Of a DNA stretch of 27,041 bases, positions 14,992 to 22,169 are shown in pieces. This stretch comes from CAYMJK01 sp043101635 (lineage in GTDB: Bacteria > Planctomycetota > Phycisphaerae > Phycisphaerales > UBA1924): the NCBI GenBank assembly GCA_043101635.1, contig JBICIE010000046.1, positions 1-27,041 on the forward strand. The letters run 5' to 3'. The notes under the pieces were generated by a model. It did not search any database, was not told the origin of the DNA, and was given only the letters and a program-made list of their open reading frames with translations. Position 1 is the stretch's first letter; each line of letters starts with the position of its first letter. The translations under genes were made by a program, and so were the position numbers.

Positions 14992-15738
14992 ATGTCCCGC
15001 CTGAGCCTCGGTACCGCACTGCTCACACTTCTCAGCGCACTGGGTTGCCCGGCGCCGGCACAGGCCCAGCAGGACGACGCGTGCCCGCCCTGCATGGCCG
15101 ACTGCGATGGAAGCGGCACAATCGATCTGTTCGACTTCCTCTGCTTCCAGAACCTGTTCAGCGCCGGCGACCTGTGCGCCGACTGCGACGAGGATGGCGC
15201 GCTGGATCTCTTCGATCTTCTGTGCTTTCAGATGGTCTTCTCCTCGGGCTGCCCAGAGCTCAAGATCATCGAGCTGGGGGTCGAGCCGCCGCCCGCTGTG
15301 CTCTGCTCGCTCAAGTTGACATCGTTTCCGCCTGACGACCGCCCCCTGGACGTCTCCGTCCGAACGGTCCCGACCCCGATCGGCGGCGACCTCCGCTTCG
15401 AGCGCGCGTGCAAGCACTTCCGCGTCGGCAGCGGATGGAGCGCCTGGAGCCACGGCTACACCGGTGACGTCTACCGCACCGGCACGGAGATCAACATCAC
15501 CGTGCCGCCGAACAGCGCGTTCTCTCTCTATGCGGATAGCAGCCTGTACTTTGGCGGCGAACTGGACATCACCGGATCGATCGGCGGCCGGGCGGTCCAC
15601 AGGCGATTCACCATTGACAGCGCAGCGGGGGCCAAGGGGTTCGCGTTCTGCGGCGGCGTCGAGCTTGTGACGATCAAGATACGCGTCACGTTCGGCTACC
15701 CGGAACTCGCAGTCGGTGAGTTCGGCATCGCCAAGTGA
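14992..15738 (+). CDS. Secreted protein: N-terminal dockerin plus one WSHGYTGDVY module
   Basis: A 248-residue exported protein. The signal peptide ends near residue 25 (PAQAQ). LSALGC upstream is not a proper lipobox. The dockerin pair comes first, at 34-88 (15091-15255), with CPPCMADCDGSG and a second loop DCDEDGALDLFDLLCFQ. One module fills residues 89-248 (VPTPIGGDLRF, WSAWSHGYTGDVY, GAKGFAFC, ELAVGEFGIAK). This is the reverse position of the dockerin relative to most neighbours. AAGGGG at 14980-14985 lies 6 nt before ATG 14992. The gene ends 7 nt before the convergent fabF-like gene, and no terminator is visible in that gap. Confidence 0.8.
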   Translation: MSRLSLGTALLTLLSALGCPAPAQAQQDDACPPCMADCDGSGTIDLFDFLCFQNLFSAGDLCADCDEDGALDLFDLLCFQMVFSSGCPELKIIELGVEPPPAVLCSLKLTSFPPDDRPLDVSVRTVPTPIGGDLRFERACKHFRVGSGWSAWSHGYTGDVYRTGTEINITVPPNSAFSLYADSSLYFGGELDITGSIGGRAVHRRFTIDSAAGAKGFAFCGGVELVTIKIRVTFGYPELAVGEFGIAK

Positions 15739-15745
15739 CGGCCGC

Positions 15746-17095
15746 TCACGCCCGGTACTTGCGCACCGCGACCGTGTCGTTCTGCCCGCCGAAGCCGAAG
15801 CCGTTGGAGATGCACACCTCGACGCCGCCCGCATCGCGCATGTCCCGCGCCACGTTGGGCACATAGTCCAGGTCGCACCTCGGGTCCGGATTGTGCAGGT
15901 TGGCCGTCGGCGGCAGCCACCCGGTCCGGATCGCCTGCACGCACGTCATCAGTTCCACCGCGCCGGCCGCCTGGATCAGGTGCCCCAGCATGCTCTTGAC
16001 GCTGCTGAACGGGACCTTCGGCGCCAGGTCCCCGAACACCCCCTTCACCGCCGCCGTCTCGATCCCGTCGTTCTCCTGCGTGCCGGTGCCGTGGGCGCTG
16101 ATGTAGTGCACCTGCGGACGCCCGTCCGGCCCCGGCCGGGTCGGATCGATCCCCGCCTGGCGCAGCGCCTTGCGCATCGCCATCTGCGCCCCGCGCCCGT
16201 CCGGCTCGATGTCGGTGATGCGGAAGGCGTCGGCGCTGGAGCCGTAGCCGATCACCTCCGCCAGCGGCTCGGCCCCGCGCTGCAGCGCGTGTTCCAGTTC
16301 CTCCAGCACCAGCATCCCGGCGCCCTCGCCCATCACGAAGCCGTCGCGCGTCCGGTCGAAGGGCCGGGACGCCGCCAGCGGATCGTCCCGGCGCGTGCTC
16401 ATCGCCGTCAGCCGGATGAACCCCGTCATCCCCAGCGGATGGATCATCGAGTGCGCCCCGCCCGCGAACATCAGGTCCGCGTCCCCGCGCCGGATGATCT
16501 CGAAGGCCTCGCCGGTCGCCTGCGTGCTGGCGGCGCACGCCGTCATGCAGTTGCTCGCCGGGCCGCGGCAGCCGAACGCCGTCGCCACGTGGCTCAGCGT
16601 CAGGTGCGGCTCCTGCTCGAGCTCGCGCACCGGGTGGAAGCGAGCCTCCACCACGGCGCTCCACGGCCCCCCGCGCACCCGGCGCGATTCGGGATCCCAC
16701 CCCGCCAGCAGCGCGCTGCTGAAGGCGGCGAAGTCAAGCGAGCCCTCGCCCGCCCCGAGGTACACCCCCATCCGGCGCGGCCGGAATCCCGGCGCCGGCG
16801 CCCCGTCGAGCGACCCGAGCTTCGCGCTGTGCCAGGCCCGCGCCGCCGCCGCCAGCGCAAACTGCGTGCTCAGCCCGGCCCCGCCGTGCGCCGCCGCGGC
16901 CGGCCCCATGACCCGCCCCAGGTCGAAGTCCTTGACCTCGGCGGCGAAGTTGGTCGCAAACGACTGCGCCTCGAACCGCGTCACCGGCCCGATCGCGGCC
17001 TCGCCGCGCAGCAGCCGGGCCCACACCGCCTCGACATCATCGCCCAGCGGCGTGATCCAGCCCATGCCCGTGATGACCACGCGCCGGGTGCTCAC
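15746..17095 (-). CDS. Beta-ketoacyl-ACP synthase (FabF/KAS II type)
   Basis: A 449-residue thiolase-fold condensing enzyme. All catalytic residues are present: nucleophile Cys187 in MTACAAST, His335 in SAHGTGTQ, Lys367 and His372 in VKSMLGHLIQAAG. GFGFGGQN near the C-terminus is also typical. It would elongate an acyl chain with malonyl-ACP. GTG 17095 overlaps the stop of the upstream gene as GTGA, so the genes are translationally coupled. A second ketoacyl synthase gene lies two genes upstream on the same strand. It may belong to a special lipid or polyketide pathway rather than housekeeping synthesis; no ACP, reductase or dehydratase is in the window, so I withhold the symbol fabF. Confidence 0.92.
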   Translation of the reverse strand: MSTRRVVITGMGWITPLGDDVEAVWARLLRGEAAIGPVTRFEAQSFATNFAAEVKDFDLGRVMGPAAAAHGGAGLSTQFALAAAARAWHSAKLGSLDGAPAPGFRPRRMGVYLGAGEGSLDFAAFSSALLAGWDPESRRVRGGPWSAVVEARFHPVRELEQEPHLTLSHVATAFGCRGPASNCMTACAASTQATGEAFEIIRRGDADLMFAGGAHSMIHPLGMTGFIRLTAMSTRRDDPLAASRPFDRTRDGFVMGEGAGMLVLEELEHALQRGAEPLAEVIGYGSSADAFRITDIEPDGRGAQMAMRKALRQAGIDPTRPGPDGRPQVHYISAHGTGTQENDGIETAAVKGVFGDLAPKVPFSSVKSMLGHLIQAAGAVELMTCVQAIRTGWLPPTANLHNPDPRCDLDYVPNVARDMRDAGGVEVCISNGFGFGGQNDTVAVRKYRA

Positions 17096-17661
17096 GGCTC
17101 AGGCTGCTCCTCGCCGCCCGCCTCGTCCGTCGGCGCCTCATCCTCGTAGTCATCATCCTCGTACTCGCCGCTCTCGCCGTCGCGCTGCAGCGCCGCGATC
17201 TGGTCCGGGTTCAGCACCCGCACCAGCCCGTCCTTCAGGCGCCGCTCGCAGAAGTTGATGATCAGCCCGAGTTCCAGCTCCAGGGCCCGCAGTTTGGCCC
17301 GGCACGCCAGCCGCTCCGCCGCCCCGACATCGCCGGGGCGCGCCAGCAGGTCGACGATGAACCGCTCCTCCACGAACAGGCTCGCCACCACCTCGCCGAC
17401 CTTGTCATCGCCGAACATCACATTGATGGCGTGATCCGCCTTGAAGTTGATGCCCTCGTCGGCCAGCTCCAGTTGCAGCGCCCTGGAGTAGATCTCGGGC
17501 GTGTATCCCGAGCCCAGCTCCTTGTGCACCTCGATGGCGCATCCGATCACGCGCCGGCTGATGTCGGTCAGGGCCGGATCCAGTTCCGACAGCGGCAGGC
17601 CGCGCCGCTGATGGCGCCCGCCGCGCCGATCGCCCCGGTTGTCGTGCTGTCGTCGGTGCAT
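17092..17661 (-). CDS. GxxExxY-family protein (PDDEXK_3 fold), nuclease residues lost
   Basis: A 189-residue protein. Residues 1-22 are very basic. Residues about 31-150 match the GxxExxY family: RRVIGCAIEVHKELGSGY (36-53), EIYSRALQLEL (56-66), VGEVVASLFVEERFIVDL (88-105), LELELGLIINFCERRLKDGL (127-146). The family motif is altered: Pro replaces the Glu of G-x-x-E-x-x-Y, with Glu one place later. The PD-ExK residues are also changed: Ser94 where Asp is usual, Asp104 and Leu106 where ExK is usual. The C-terminus (162-187) is strongly acidic. ATG 17661 has AGGAG upstream. It overlaps the ketoacyl synthase gene by 4 nt. Role unknown; a non-enzymatic part in the ketoacyl synthase operon is inferred from context. 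Confidence 0.75.
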   Translation of the reverse strand: MHRRQHDNRGDRRGGRHQRRGLPLSELDPALTDISRRVIGCAIEVHKELGSGYTPEIYSRALQLELADEGINFKADHAINVMFGDDKVGEVVASLFVEERFIVDLLARPGDVGAAERLACRAKLRALELELGLIINFCERRLKDGLVRVLNPDQIAALQRDGESGEYEDDDYEDEAPTDEAGGEEQPEP

Positions 17662-17728
17662 TGCTTGCTGCTCCTGTGTGGCCCGGTGGCCGTGTGTAGA
17701 TCGCCGCCCCTCCGGGCGGCCGTGTCGA

Positions 17729-19054
17729 TCATCCTTGGACCCGCGACAGCACCATCGCCGCATTCTGCCCGCCAAGTCCGTGCGTGCACACCAGCGCGTG
17801 ACGCAGGCTCCGCCGCTGCGACTGGGCCCTGCCCGCCTGCAGCCCCGGCGGCGCCGTTCCCGCGTGGATGCGGGCCGGGATCATCTGCCGGCGCAGCGCC
17901 ATCACCGCCGCCGCCGCCTGCACGCCGCCCGCCCCTGCCCAGCTCTCGCCGATGTTCGGCGTGATCGTGATCAGCGGAAGCTCCGCCAGCCGCCGGCCGA
18001 ACACCGCCGCCAGCGCGCCCGCCTCGATCTGGTCGACCACCCGGTGCCCGGCGCCGTGCGGCACGATCACGTCGATCTGGTCCGGCGCCAGCCCGGCGTC
18101 CTGCAGCGCGCCCTCGATCGCTCCGACCAGCCCGTCGTCGACGAAGTCCGCCGGCGGCCGCTCCAGCAGTGGCGCCACCGGCGCCGGCGACTGCCCGGCC
18201 CCGAAACCGCTGATGCGCGCCAGCGCCGCCGCGCCGCGCGCTTCGGCCGCGTCGGCGCCTTCCAGCACCAGGATCGCCCCCGCCTCGCCCGTAATCTGCC
18301 CGGGCGCCTCCGGGTCGTACGGGCGCACGAAATCCGCCCCCGACTCGTGGGCGCCCGTGGTCGCCATCCGGCCCGCCAGCGTGAAGCGCGTCAGGCCCAT
18401 CTGGTTCACCTTCGACTCGGCGCCGCCGCTGAAGCAGCAGTCCGCGTCGCCGCGCTCGATCACCCGCGCCGACTCGCCGAGGCACAGCAGCGCGCTGGCC
18501 TCGGCGCACGTGATCGTGTTGCTCGGCCCTTCGCAGCCGTGGATGATCGTCACGTGGCACGCCAGCATGTTCGGCAGGTACTTGAGCATCCACAGCGGCG
18601 TGAGGTTCCCCATGCCCCGCTCGCCCCAGATCCGCAGGCTCATCGCGCCGCCCTCGGCCGCGGTCACGAACGCCGCGGCAAGCTCGTCGGCCTCCGCCGC
18701 GATCAGCCCCGCGCCGATGTGCGTCCCGATGCGCCCGGCCGGATACGTCGGCTCCCCATCCTGGGCGCGCGTCCGCAGCCCGGCCTGCTGCGCCGCCAGA
18801 TCCGCGGCAACGACGGCAAGCTCCGTGTCCCGCGCCATCACCTTCGTCGCCTTGCGGTACGACTTGGGCACGTGATCGCGCAGCGCGATGTCCCCGGCGT
18901 CGCCCGCCAGCCGGCAGGCGAACCCCGTCGCGTCGAACCGCGTGATCGGCGCCAGACACGACCGGCACGCCACCAGCCCGTCCCACAGCGCCTCGGCCCC
19001 GAGCCCGAGCCCGCTGACGACGCCCACACCCGTGATGACCACCTCACGCCGCAT
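17729..19054 (-). CDS. Beta-ketoacyl synthase-like protein with degenerate active site
   Basis: A 441-residue thiolase-fold protein. Cys183 (TITCAEASA) and His333 (VPHGAGH) are kept. The segment that should read K-S-x-x-G-H-x-x-x-A-A-G is TPNIGESWAGAGG, so the Lys is Thr365 and the second His is Glu370. HGTGT is also changed to HGAGH. The LTPLWMLKYLPNMLACH segment (151-167) is characteristic of a ketoacyl synthase subgroup I associate with planctomycetes. It may be a partner of the intact synthase at 15746-17095, in the manner of chain-length factors, or an enzyme with altered chemistry. On the minus strand TAGACT (19070-19065) lies 10 nt before ATG 19054, giving a very short leader. The GxxExxY gene follows after 67 nt. 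Confidence 0.85.
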   Translation of the reverse strand: MRREVVITGVGVVSGLGLGAEALWDGLVACRSCLAPITRFDATGFACRLAGDAGDIALRDHVPKSYRKATKVMARDTELAVVAADLAAQQAGLRTRAQDGEPTYPAGRIGTHIGAGLIAAEADELAAAFVTAAEGGAMSLRIWGERGMGNLTPLWMLKYLPNMLACHVTIIHGCEGPSNTITCAEASALLCLGESARVIERGDADCCFSGGAESKVNQMGLTRFTLAGRMATTGAHESGADFVRPYDPEAPGQITGEAGAILVLEGADAAEARGAAALARISGFGAGQSPAPVAPLLERPPADFVDDGLVGAIEGALQDAGLAPDQIDVIVPHGAGHRVVDQIEAGALAAVFGRRLAELPLITITPNIGESWAGAGGVQAAAAVMALRRQMIPARIHAGTAPPGLQAGRAQSQRRSLRHALVCTHGLGGQNAAMVLSRVQG

Positions 19055-19064
19055 CAGAGCCCCA

Positions 19065-19070
19065 AGTCTA
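19065..19070 (-). promoter_or_regulatory. Predicted -10 (TAGACT) of the ketoacyl synthase unit
   Basis: TAGACT on the minus strand ends 10 nt before ATG 19054. A typical start point would leave a leader of only about 4 nt, so this operon may also be nearly leaderless. Confidence 0.35.
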
Positions 19071-19133
19071 CGGGCCGCGGCGAGTCCCGGAATCGTTGCG
19101 GCCGCAACCCGCGACGGCGCCGATACCACCTCC

Positions 19134-19619
19134 GTGCGCCCGGGCTTTCTCTCCAGCCAGATCCTCGACGTCGGATGGCCCTACGTCATCAGCGGGTCGC
19201 TGCTCGTCGGCGTCACCCTGCTGATCCCCGCCCTCGACGATGTCCAGGAGGCCCGCTGGCAGCGCGACGCCGCCCGCGCTGTCGAGCAGCGCTCCCTCCA
19301 GCGCCTCGAGAACTACGCCCGCTACCTCGACGCCCTGGAGCGGCGCGACCCCGATCTCATCCGCGCCCTCATGGCCACCCAGTTGCGCCAAGTCCCCGCC
19401 GGCGAGGTCGCCCTCACCCCGCCCCCGCCCGCCGAGACCGACGCCGTCGTCTTCGCCGACCTCGAGCCCGATCCGGTCGCCCTGCCCCCGCGCCGGCGCG
19501 CCGGCTCGATCCTGGAGCGCTGGACCACCAGCGGCCAGATCCGCCCCTGGCTGCTCGCCCTCGGCTCGCTGTGCCTGCTGGTCGGCCTGCTGCCGCCCGC
19601 CGCCCCCGGTAAACCCTGA
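19134..19619 (+). CDS. Small two-span membrane protein, unknown function
   Basis: A 161-residue protein if GTG 19134 is the start. A first hydrophobic segment (WPYVISGSLLVGVTLLIPAL, about 13-32) is followed by a charged, probably helical stretch (DVQEARWQRDAARAVEQRS ... RLENYARYLDALERRDPDL), a Pro-rich linker (TPPPPAET) and a second hydrophobic segment near the C-terminus (WLLALGSLCLLVGLLPP). The frame is open upstream to 18888, but that part is antisense to the ketoacyl synthase gene. The start is uncertain. It lies just before rnpA and ends 18 nt before it. The layout (helix, coil, helix) recalls cell-division or envelope scaffolds, but no family is recognised. Confidence 0.6.
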   Translation: MRPGFLSSQILDVGWPYVISGSLLVGVTLLIPALDDVQEARWQRDAARAVEQRSLQRLENYARYLDALERRDPDLIRALMATQLRQVPAGEVALTPPPPAETDAVVFADLEPDPVALPPRRRAGSILERWTTSGQIRPWLLALGSLCLLVGLLPPAAPGKP

Positions 19620-19626
19620 AAACGGC

Positions 19627-19632
19627 TACGCT
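19627..19632 (+). promoter_or_regulatory. Predicted -10 (TACGCT), leaderless start of rnpA
   Basis: TACGCT followed by 5 nt and GTG 19638. The same hexamer and spacing precede GTG 2262. It argues for GTG 19638 rather than TTG 19632 as the rnpA start. Confidence 0.42.
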
Positions 19633-19637
19633 TGCGC

Positions 19638-20042
19638 GTGACCCAGGCCGCCCCACGCAAGCGGTTCGACCGGCGCCGCCGCCTCGCCGGGCGGGCCAGC
19701 TTCAGCGCGGTCTACCAGGCCAGGGCCCGCAAGAGCCGCGGCCCCCTCATCCTGCACAGCCGCCCCAACGAGCTGGAGCACTGCCGCCTGGGCCTCTCGG
19801 TCGGCCGGCGCGTCGGCAACGCCGTCACCCGCAACCTCATCAAGCGACGCCTCCGCGAGGCCTTCCGGCTCCACGAGGCGGATCTGCCCCGGCCGGCCCG
19901 CGGCGGCTACGACATCATCCTCGGCGTCCGGCCCCACAAGCCGCTGCCGATGGCCCGCTACGCCGAGCTGCTCGCCGCCCTCGCCGACGAGGCCCACCTC
20001 CTCTGGCAGCGGCGGGCCAGCCGGAGCGACCGCGATGGCTGA
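19638..20042 (+). CDS. rnpA: Ribonuclease P protein component
   Basis: About 134 residues. It binds RNase P RNA and helps it cleave 5' leaders from pre-tRNAs. Landmarks are RFDRRRRLAGRASFSAVY near the N-terminus, HCRLGLSVGRRVGNAVTRN and the arginine-rich helix NLIKRRLREAFR. Start GTG 19638 is chosen from its -10-like hexamer; TTG 19632 is 2 codons earlier. The stop overlaps yidD by 8 nt. In most bacteria rpmH precedes rnpA; here the upstream neighbour is a membrane protein instead, so rpmH must be elsewhere. Confidence 0.93.
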   Translation: MTQAAPRKRFDRRRRLAGRASFSAVYQARARKSRGPLILHSRPNELEHCRLGLSVGRRVGNAVTRNLIKRRLREAFRLHEADLPRPARGGYDIILGVRPHKPLPMARYAELLAALADEAHLLWQRRASRSDRDG

Positions 20043-20304
20043 TCCGGCCCGCCCCCCGCACGCGCGCCTCGCCGCCGGCGTGATGCTCGGGATCATCCGG
20101 ATCTACTGGTACACCCTCAGCCCGCTGCTCGGGGGCCAGTGCCGCTTTCATCCCACCTGCAGCCGCTACGCCGATGAGGCCATCCGCCGCCACGGCCCCT
20201 GGATCGGCGGTCGCCTGGCCATCCGGCGCATCGGGCGCTGCCATCCCTTCGGCGGATCGGGGTTCGATCCCGTGCCCGATGAGCCGCGCCGCCGCGGCAA
20301 GTGA
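20035..20304 (+). CDS. yidD: Membrane protein insertion efficiency factor YidD
   Basis: An 89-residue protein, the usual size. Signature segments are IRIYWYTLSPLLGGQCRFHP (21-40), TCSRYADEAIRRHG (41-54) and RCHPFGGSGFDPVP (68-81). YidD helps insert inner-membrane proteins together with YidC. ATG 20035 lies inside the end of rnpA (8-nt overlap), the standard rnpA-yidD arrangement. yidC does not follow here; a TetR-type regulator does. Confidence 0.94.
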   Translation: MADPARPPHARLAAGVMLGIIRIYWYTLSPLLGGQCRFHPTCSRYADEAIRRHGPWIGGRLAIRRIGRCHPFGGSGFDPVPDEPRRRGK

Positions 20305-20307
20305 GCG

Positions 20308-20313
20308 TAAACT
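20308..20313 (+). promoter_or_regulatory. Possible -10 (TAAACT) before the TetR-family gene
   Basis: TAAACT lies 4 nt past the yidD stop and about 70 nt before ATG 20386. No clear -35 box is seen. Its place between yidD and the regulator gene is the main support. Confidence 0.3.
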
Positions 20314-20385
20314 ATCCACGTTGACGCCGCCTTGCCCCGGCTGCGCCCCTGTGCGCCCGGGCCCGACCCCGGGAGAGCCTGCTGC

Positions 20386-21003
20386 ATGAGCCGCCTGCCC
20401 GCTGCCGAGCGCAGAGAGCAGCTTCTTGACCGCGCTGCGGAGCTGTTTGCCCGCCACGGCTACGCCCGCGCCACCACCGCCGAGCTGGCCCGCGCTGCCG
20501 GCGTCACCGAGCCCATCATCTACCGCCACTTCAAGAGCAAGCGCGACCTGTTCATCGCCCTGATCGAGCGCACCGGCGATGAGACCATCGCAAGCTGGGA
20601 GGCCGCCCTGCGCGACACCGGCAGCCCCGCCGACCGCCTCGCCCGCCTCATCGGCGGCAACCCCATGACCCAGCCCAAGGGGCAGGTCGCCTACCGCGTG
20701 ATCCTGCAGGCCATCACCGAGACCCACGATGACGCCATCCGGGCCGCTTTGCAGGACCACATGCAGAAGCTGCACGACTTCCTGGAGCGCGAGATCGCCA
20801 TGGCCCAGGAACTGCACAAGGTCACCGGCCGCTTCAGCGCTGAGCTGGTCGCCTGGATCCTGATCGATGTCGGCCTCGGCTTCGGCGTGCTCACGGCGTG
20901 GGGCATCGCCGGCCACGGGCGCGACAAGGCGGGCGCCAGCGTGCAGGATGCCATCCGGCGCATCGTCATCGGCCGGGAGGGCAAGCCCCCGGCGGGGCCG
21001 TGA
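20386..21003 (+). CDS. TetR-family transcriptional regulator
   Basis: A 205-residue protein of normal TetR length. The helix-turn-helix is at about 10-56: REQLLDRAAELFARHGYART-like, TTAELARAAGVTEPIIYRHF, KSKRDLF. The C-terminal ligand-binding part is helical and has no telling motif. ATG 20386 has GGGAGAG about 10 nt upstream. Its stop overlaps the cysteine desulfurase start as GTGA, so regulator and enzyme are translated together. It may control its own operon. Confidence 0.9.
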   Translation: MSRLPAAERREQLLDRAAELFARHGYARATTAELARAAGVTEPIIYRHFKSKRDLFIALIERTGDETIASWEAALRDTGSPADRLARLIGGNPMTQPKGQVAYRVILQAITETHDDAIRAALQDHMQKLHDFLEREIAMAQELHKVTGRFSAELVAWILIDVGLGFGVLTAWGIAGHGRDKAGASVQDAIRRIVIGREGKPPAGP

Positions 21004-22130
21004 GGATCTACCTCGACAGCAACGCCACGACGCAGCCGACGCCGGCCGTGATCGCGGCGGTGCGCAGCGCCCTCGAGACGAACTGGGCCAACCCCTCCAG
21101 CCTGCACCGCGCCGGGCAGGGGGCCCGGCGCATCGTCGAACTGGCCCGCAGGCAGGTCGCCGAGCTGCTGGGGGCGCGCACGGGCGAGATCATCTTCACC
21201 AGCGGGGGGACCGAATCGATCTACATGGCGCTGCGCGGCGTGCTGGATGCGGCGCCCGGGCGCGCGCTGGTGACCAGCCGCATCGAACATCCGGCGGTCA
21301 TCGACCTGGCGCAGCGCCTCCAGCGCGAGGGGAAAGAAGTCCGGTGGATCGAGGTCACCGGCGCCGGCGTGATCGATCTCGACTGCGCCCGCGGGCTGAT
21401 CGATGATGGCGTTGCGCTCGTCAGCGTTCAGTGGGCGAACAACGAGACCGGCGCGCTGCAGCCGGTCGAGCAACTGCGCGAGATGTGCCGCGCAGCCGGC
21501 TGCCTGCTGCACACGGATGCCACGCAGGCCGCCGGCAAAGAGCCCGTTGGCGCAGCCCGCGCGGACCTGCTCACGCTCAGCGCCCACAAGTTCCACGGGC
21601 CCAAGGGGGTCGGCGCGCTGTATGTGCGCCGCGGATTGAACCTCGCGTGGCCCTGCCCCGGCTCGCAGGAACTGGGACGCAGGGCCGGGACGGAGAACGT
21701 CCCGGCGATTGCGGGGCTCGGCGCTGCGGCGGCCGAGGCCCGCGCCTGGCTGGCCGATGACGAGGCCCGGGCGCAGGCGCGCGCCCTGCGCGACGAGATC
21801 GAACAGCGCCTGTGCGCCATCGCCGGCGCCCGCGTGCTCGGGCCGCCGGGCGCGCAGCGCCTCTGGAACACCCTCTGCATCAGCTTCGCCGGGGCGGCGG
21901 CCGAGCCGCTGCTGATGGCGCTGTCGGAGCGCGGCGTGTGCATCAGCGGCGGCGCCGCCTGCGCCTCGGGCGCAGTCGAGATGTCACCGGTGCTGCGGGC
22001 CATGGGCGTCGCCGACGAGGTCGGCGCCAGCGCCATCCGCATCAGCCTGTCGCGCCTGACCGGCCGCGAGGAGGCCCTGGCCGGGGCGGCCGCCATCGCC
22101 GAGACCGTGCAGAATCTGCGCAGCGCATGA
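21000..22130 (+). CDS. Cysteine desulfurase (NifS/IscS type)
   Basis: A 376-residue PLP enzyme. It removes sulfur from cysteine for Fe-S clusters or other sulfur transfer. MRIYLDSNATTQ at the start, SGGTESIYMAL (68-78), His97 (RIEHPAV), WANNETGALQP (145-155), TDATQAAGK (172-180), PLP Lys197 in SAHKFHGPKGVGALYV and RAGTENVPAIAGL (228-240) are all present. The active-site cysteine is Cys321 in SGGAACASG. The start is GTG 21000 within the TetR stop. NifS-like enzymes can also supply selenium for SelD, which is of interest given selBAC in this window, but nothing here shows that role. Genes such as iscU are not present. Confidence 0.93.
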   Translation: MRIYLDSNATTQPTPAVIAAVRSALETNWANPSSLHRAGQGARRIVELARRQVAELLGARTGEIIFTSGGTESIYMALRGVLDAAPGRALVTSRIEHPAVIDLAQRLQREGKEVRWIEVTGAGVIDLDCARGLIDDGVALVSVQWANNETGALQPVEQLREMCRAAGCLLHTDATQAAGKEPVGAARADLLTLSAHKFHGPKGVGALYVRRGLNLAWPCPGSQELGRRAGTENVPAIAGLGAAAAEARAWLADDEARAQARALRDEIEQRLCAIAGARVLGPPGAQRLWNTLCISFAGAAAEPLLMALSERGVCISGGAACASGAVEMSPVLRAMGVADEVGASAIRISLSRLTGREEALAGAAAIAETVQNLRSA

Positions 22131-22169
22131 GTCGCCGCCCGGCGGTCCGAGAACGCCAGCGGAGGCTCT

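Noticed and set aside
14992..15066. Lipoprotein signal in the 14992 protein
   Set aside because: The LSALGC string does not fit the lipobox (Leu at -2, Ala at -3), and a good signal peptidase I site AQAQ follows.
19134..20304. Chromosome origin region (rnpA-yidD often lie near dnaA/rpmH)
   Set aside because: No dnaA, rpmH, yidC, parAB or DnaA-box cluster is visible.
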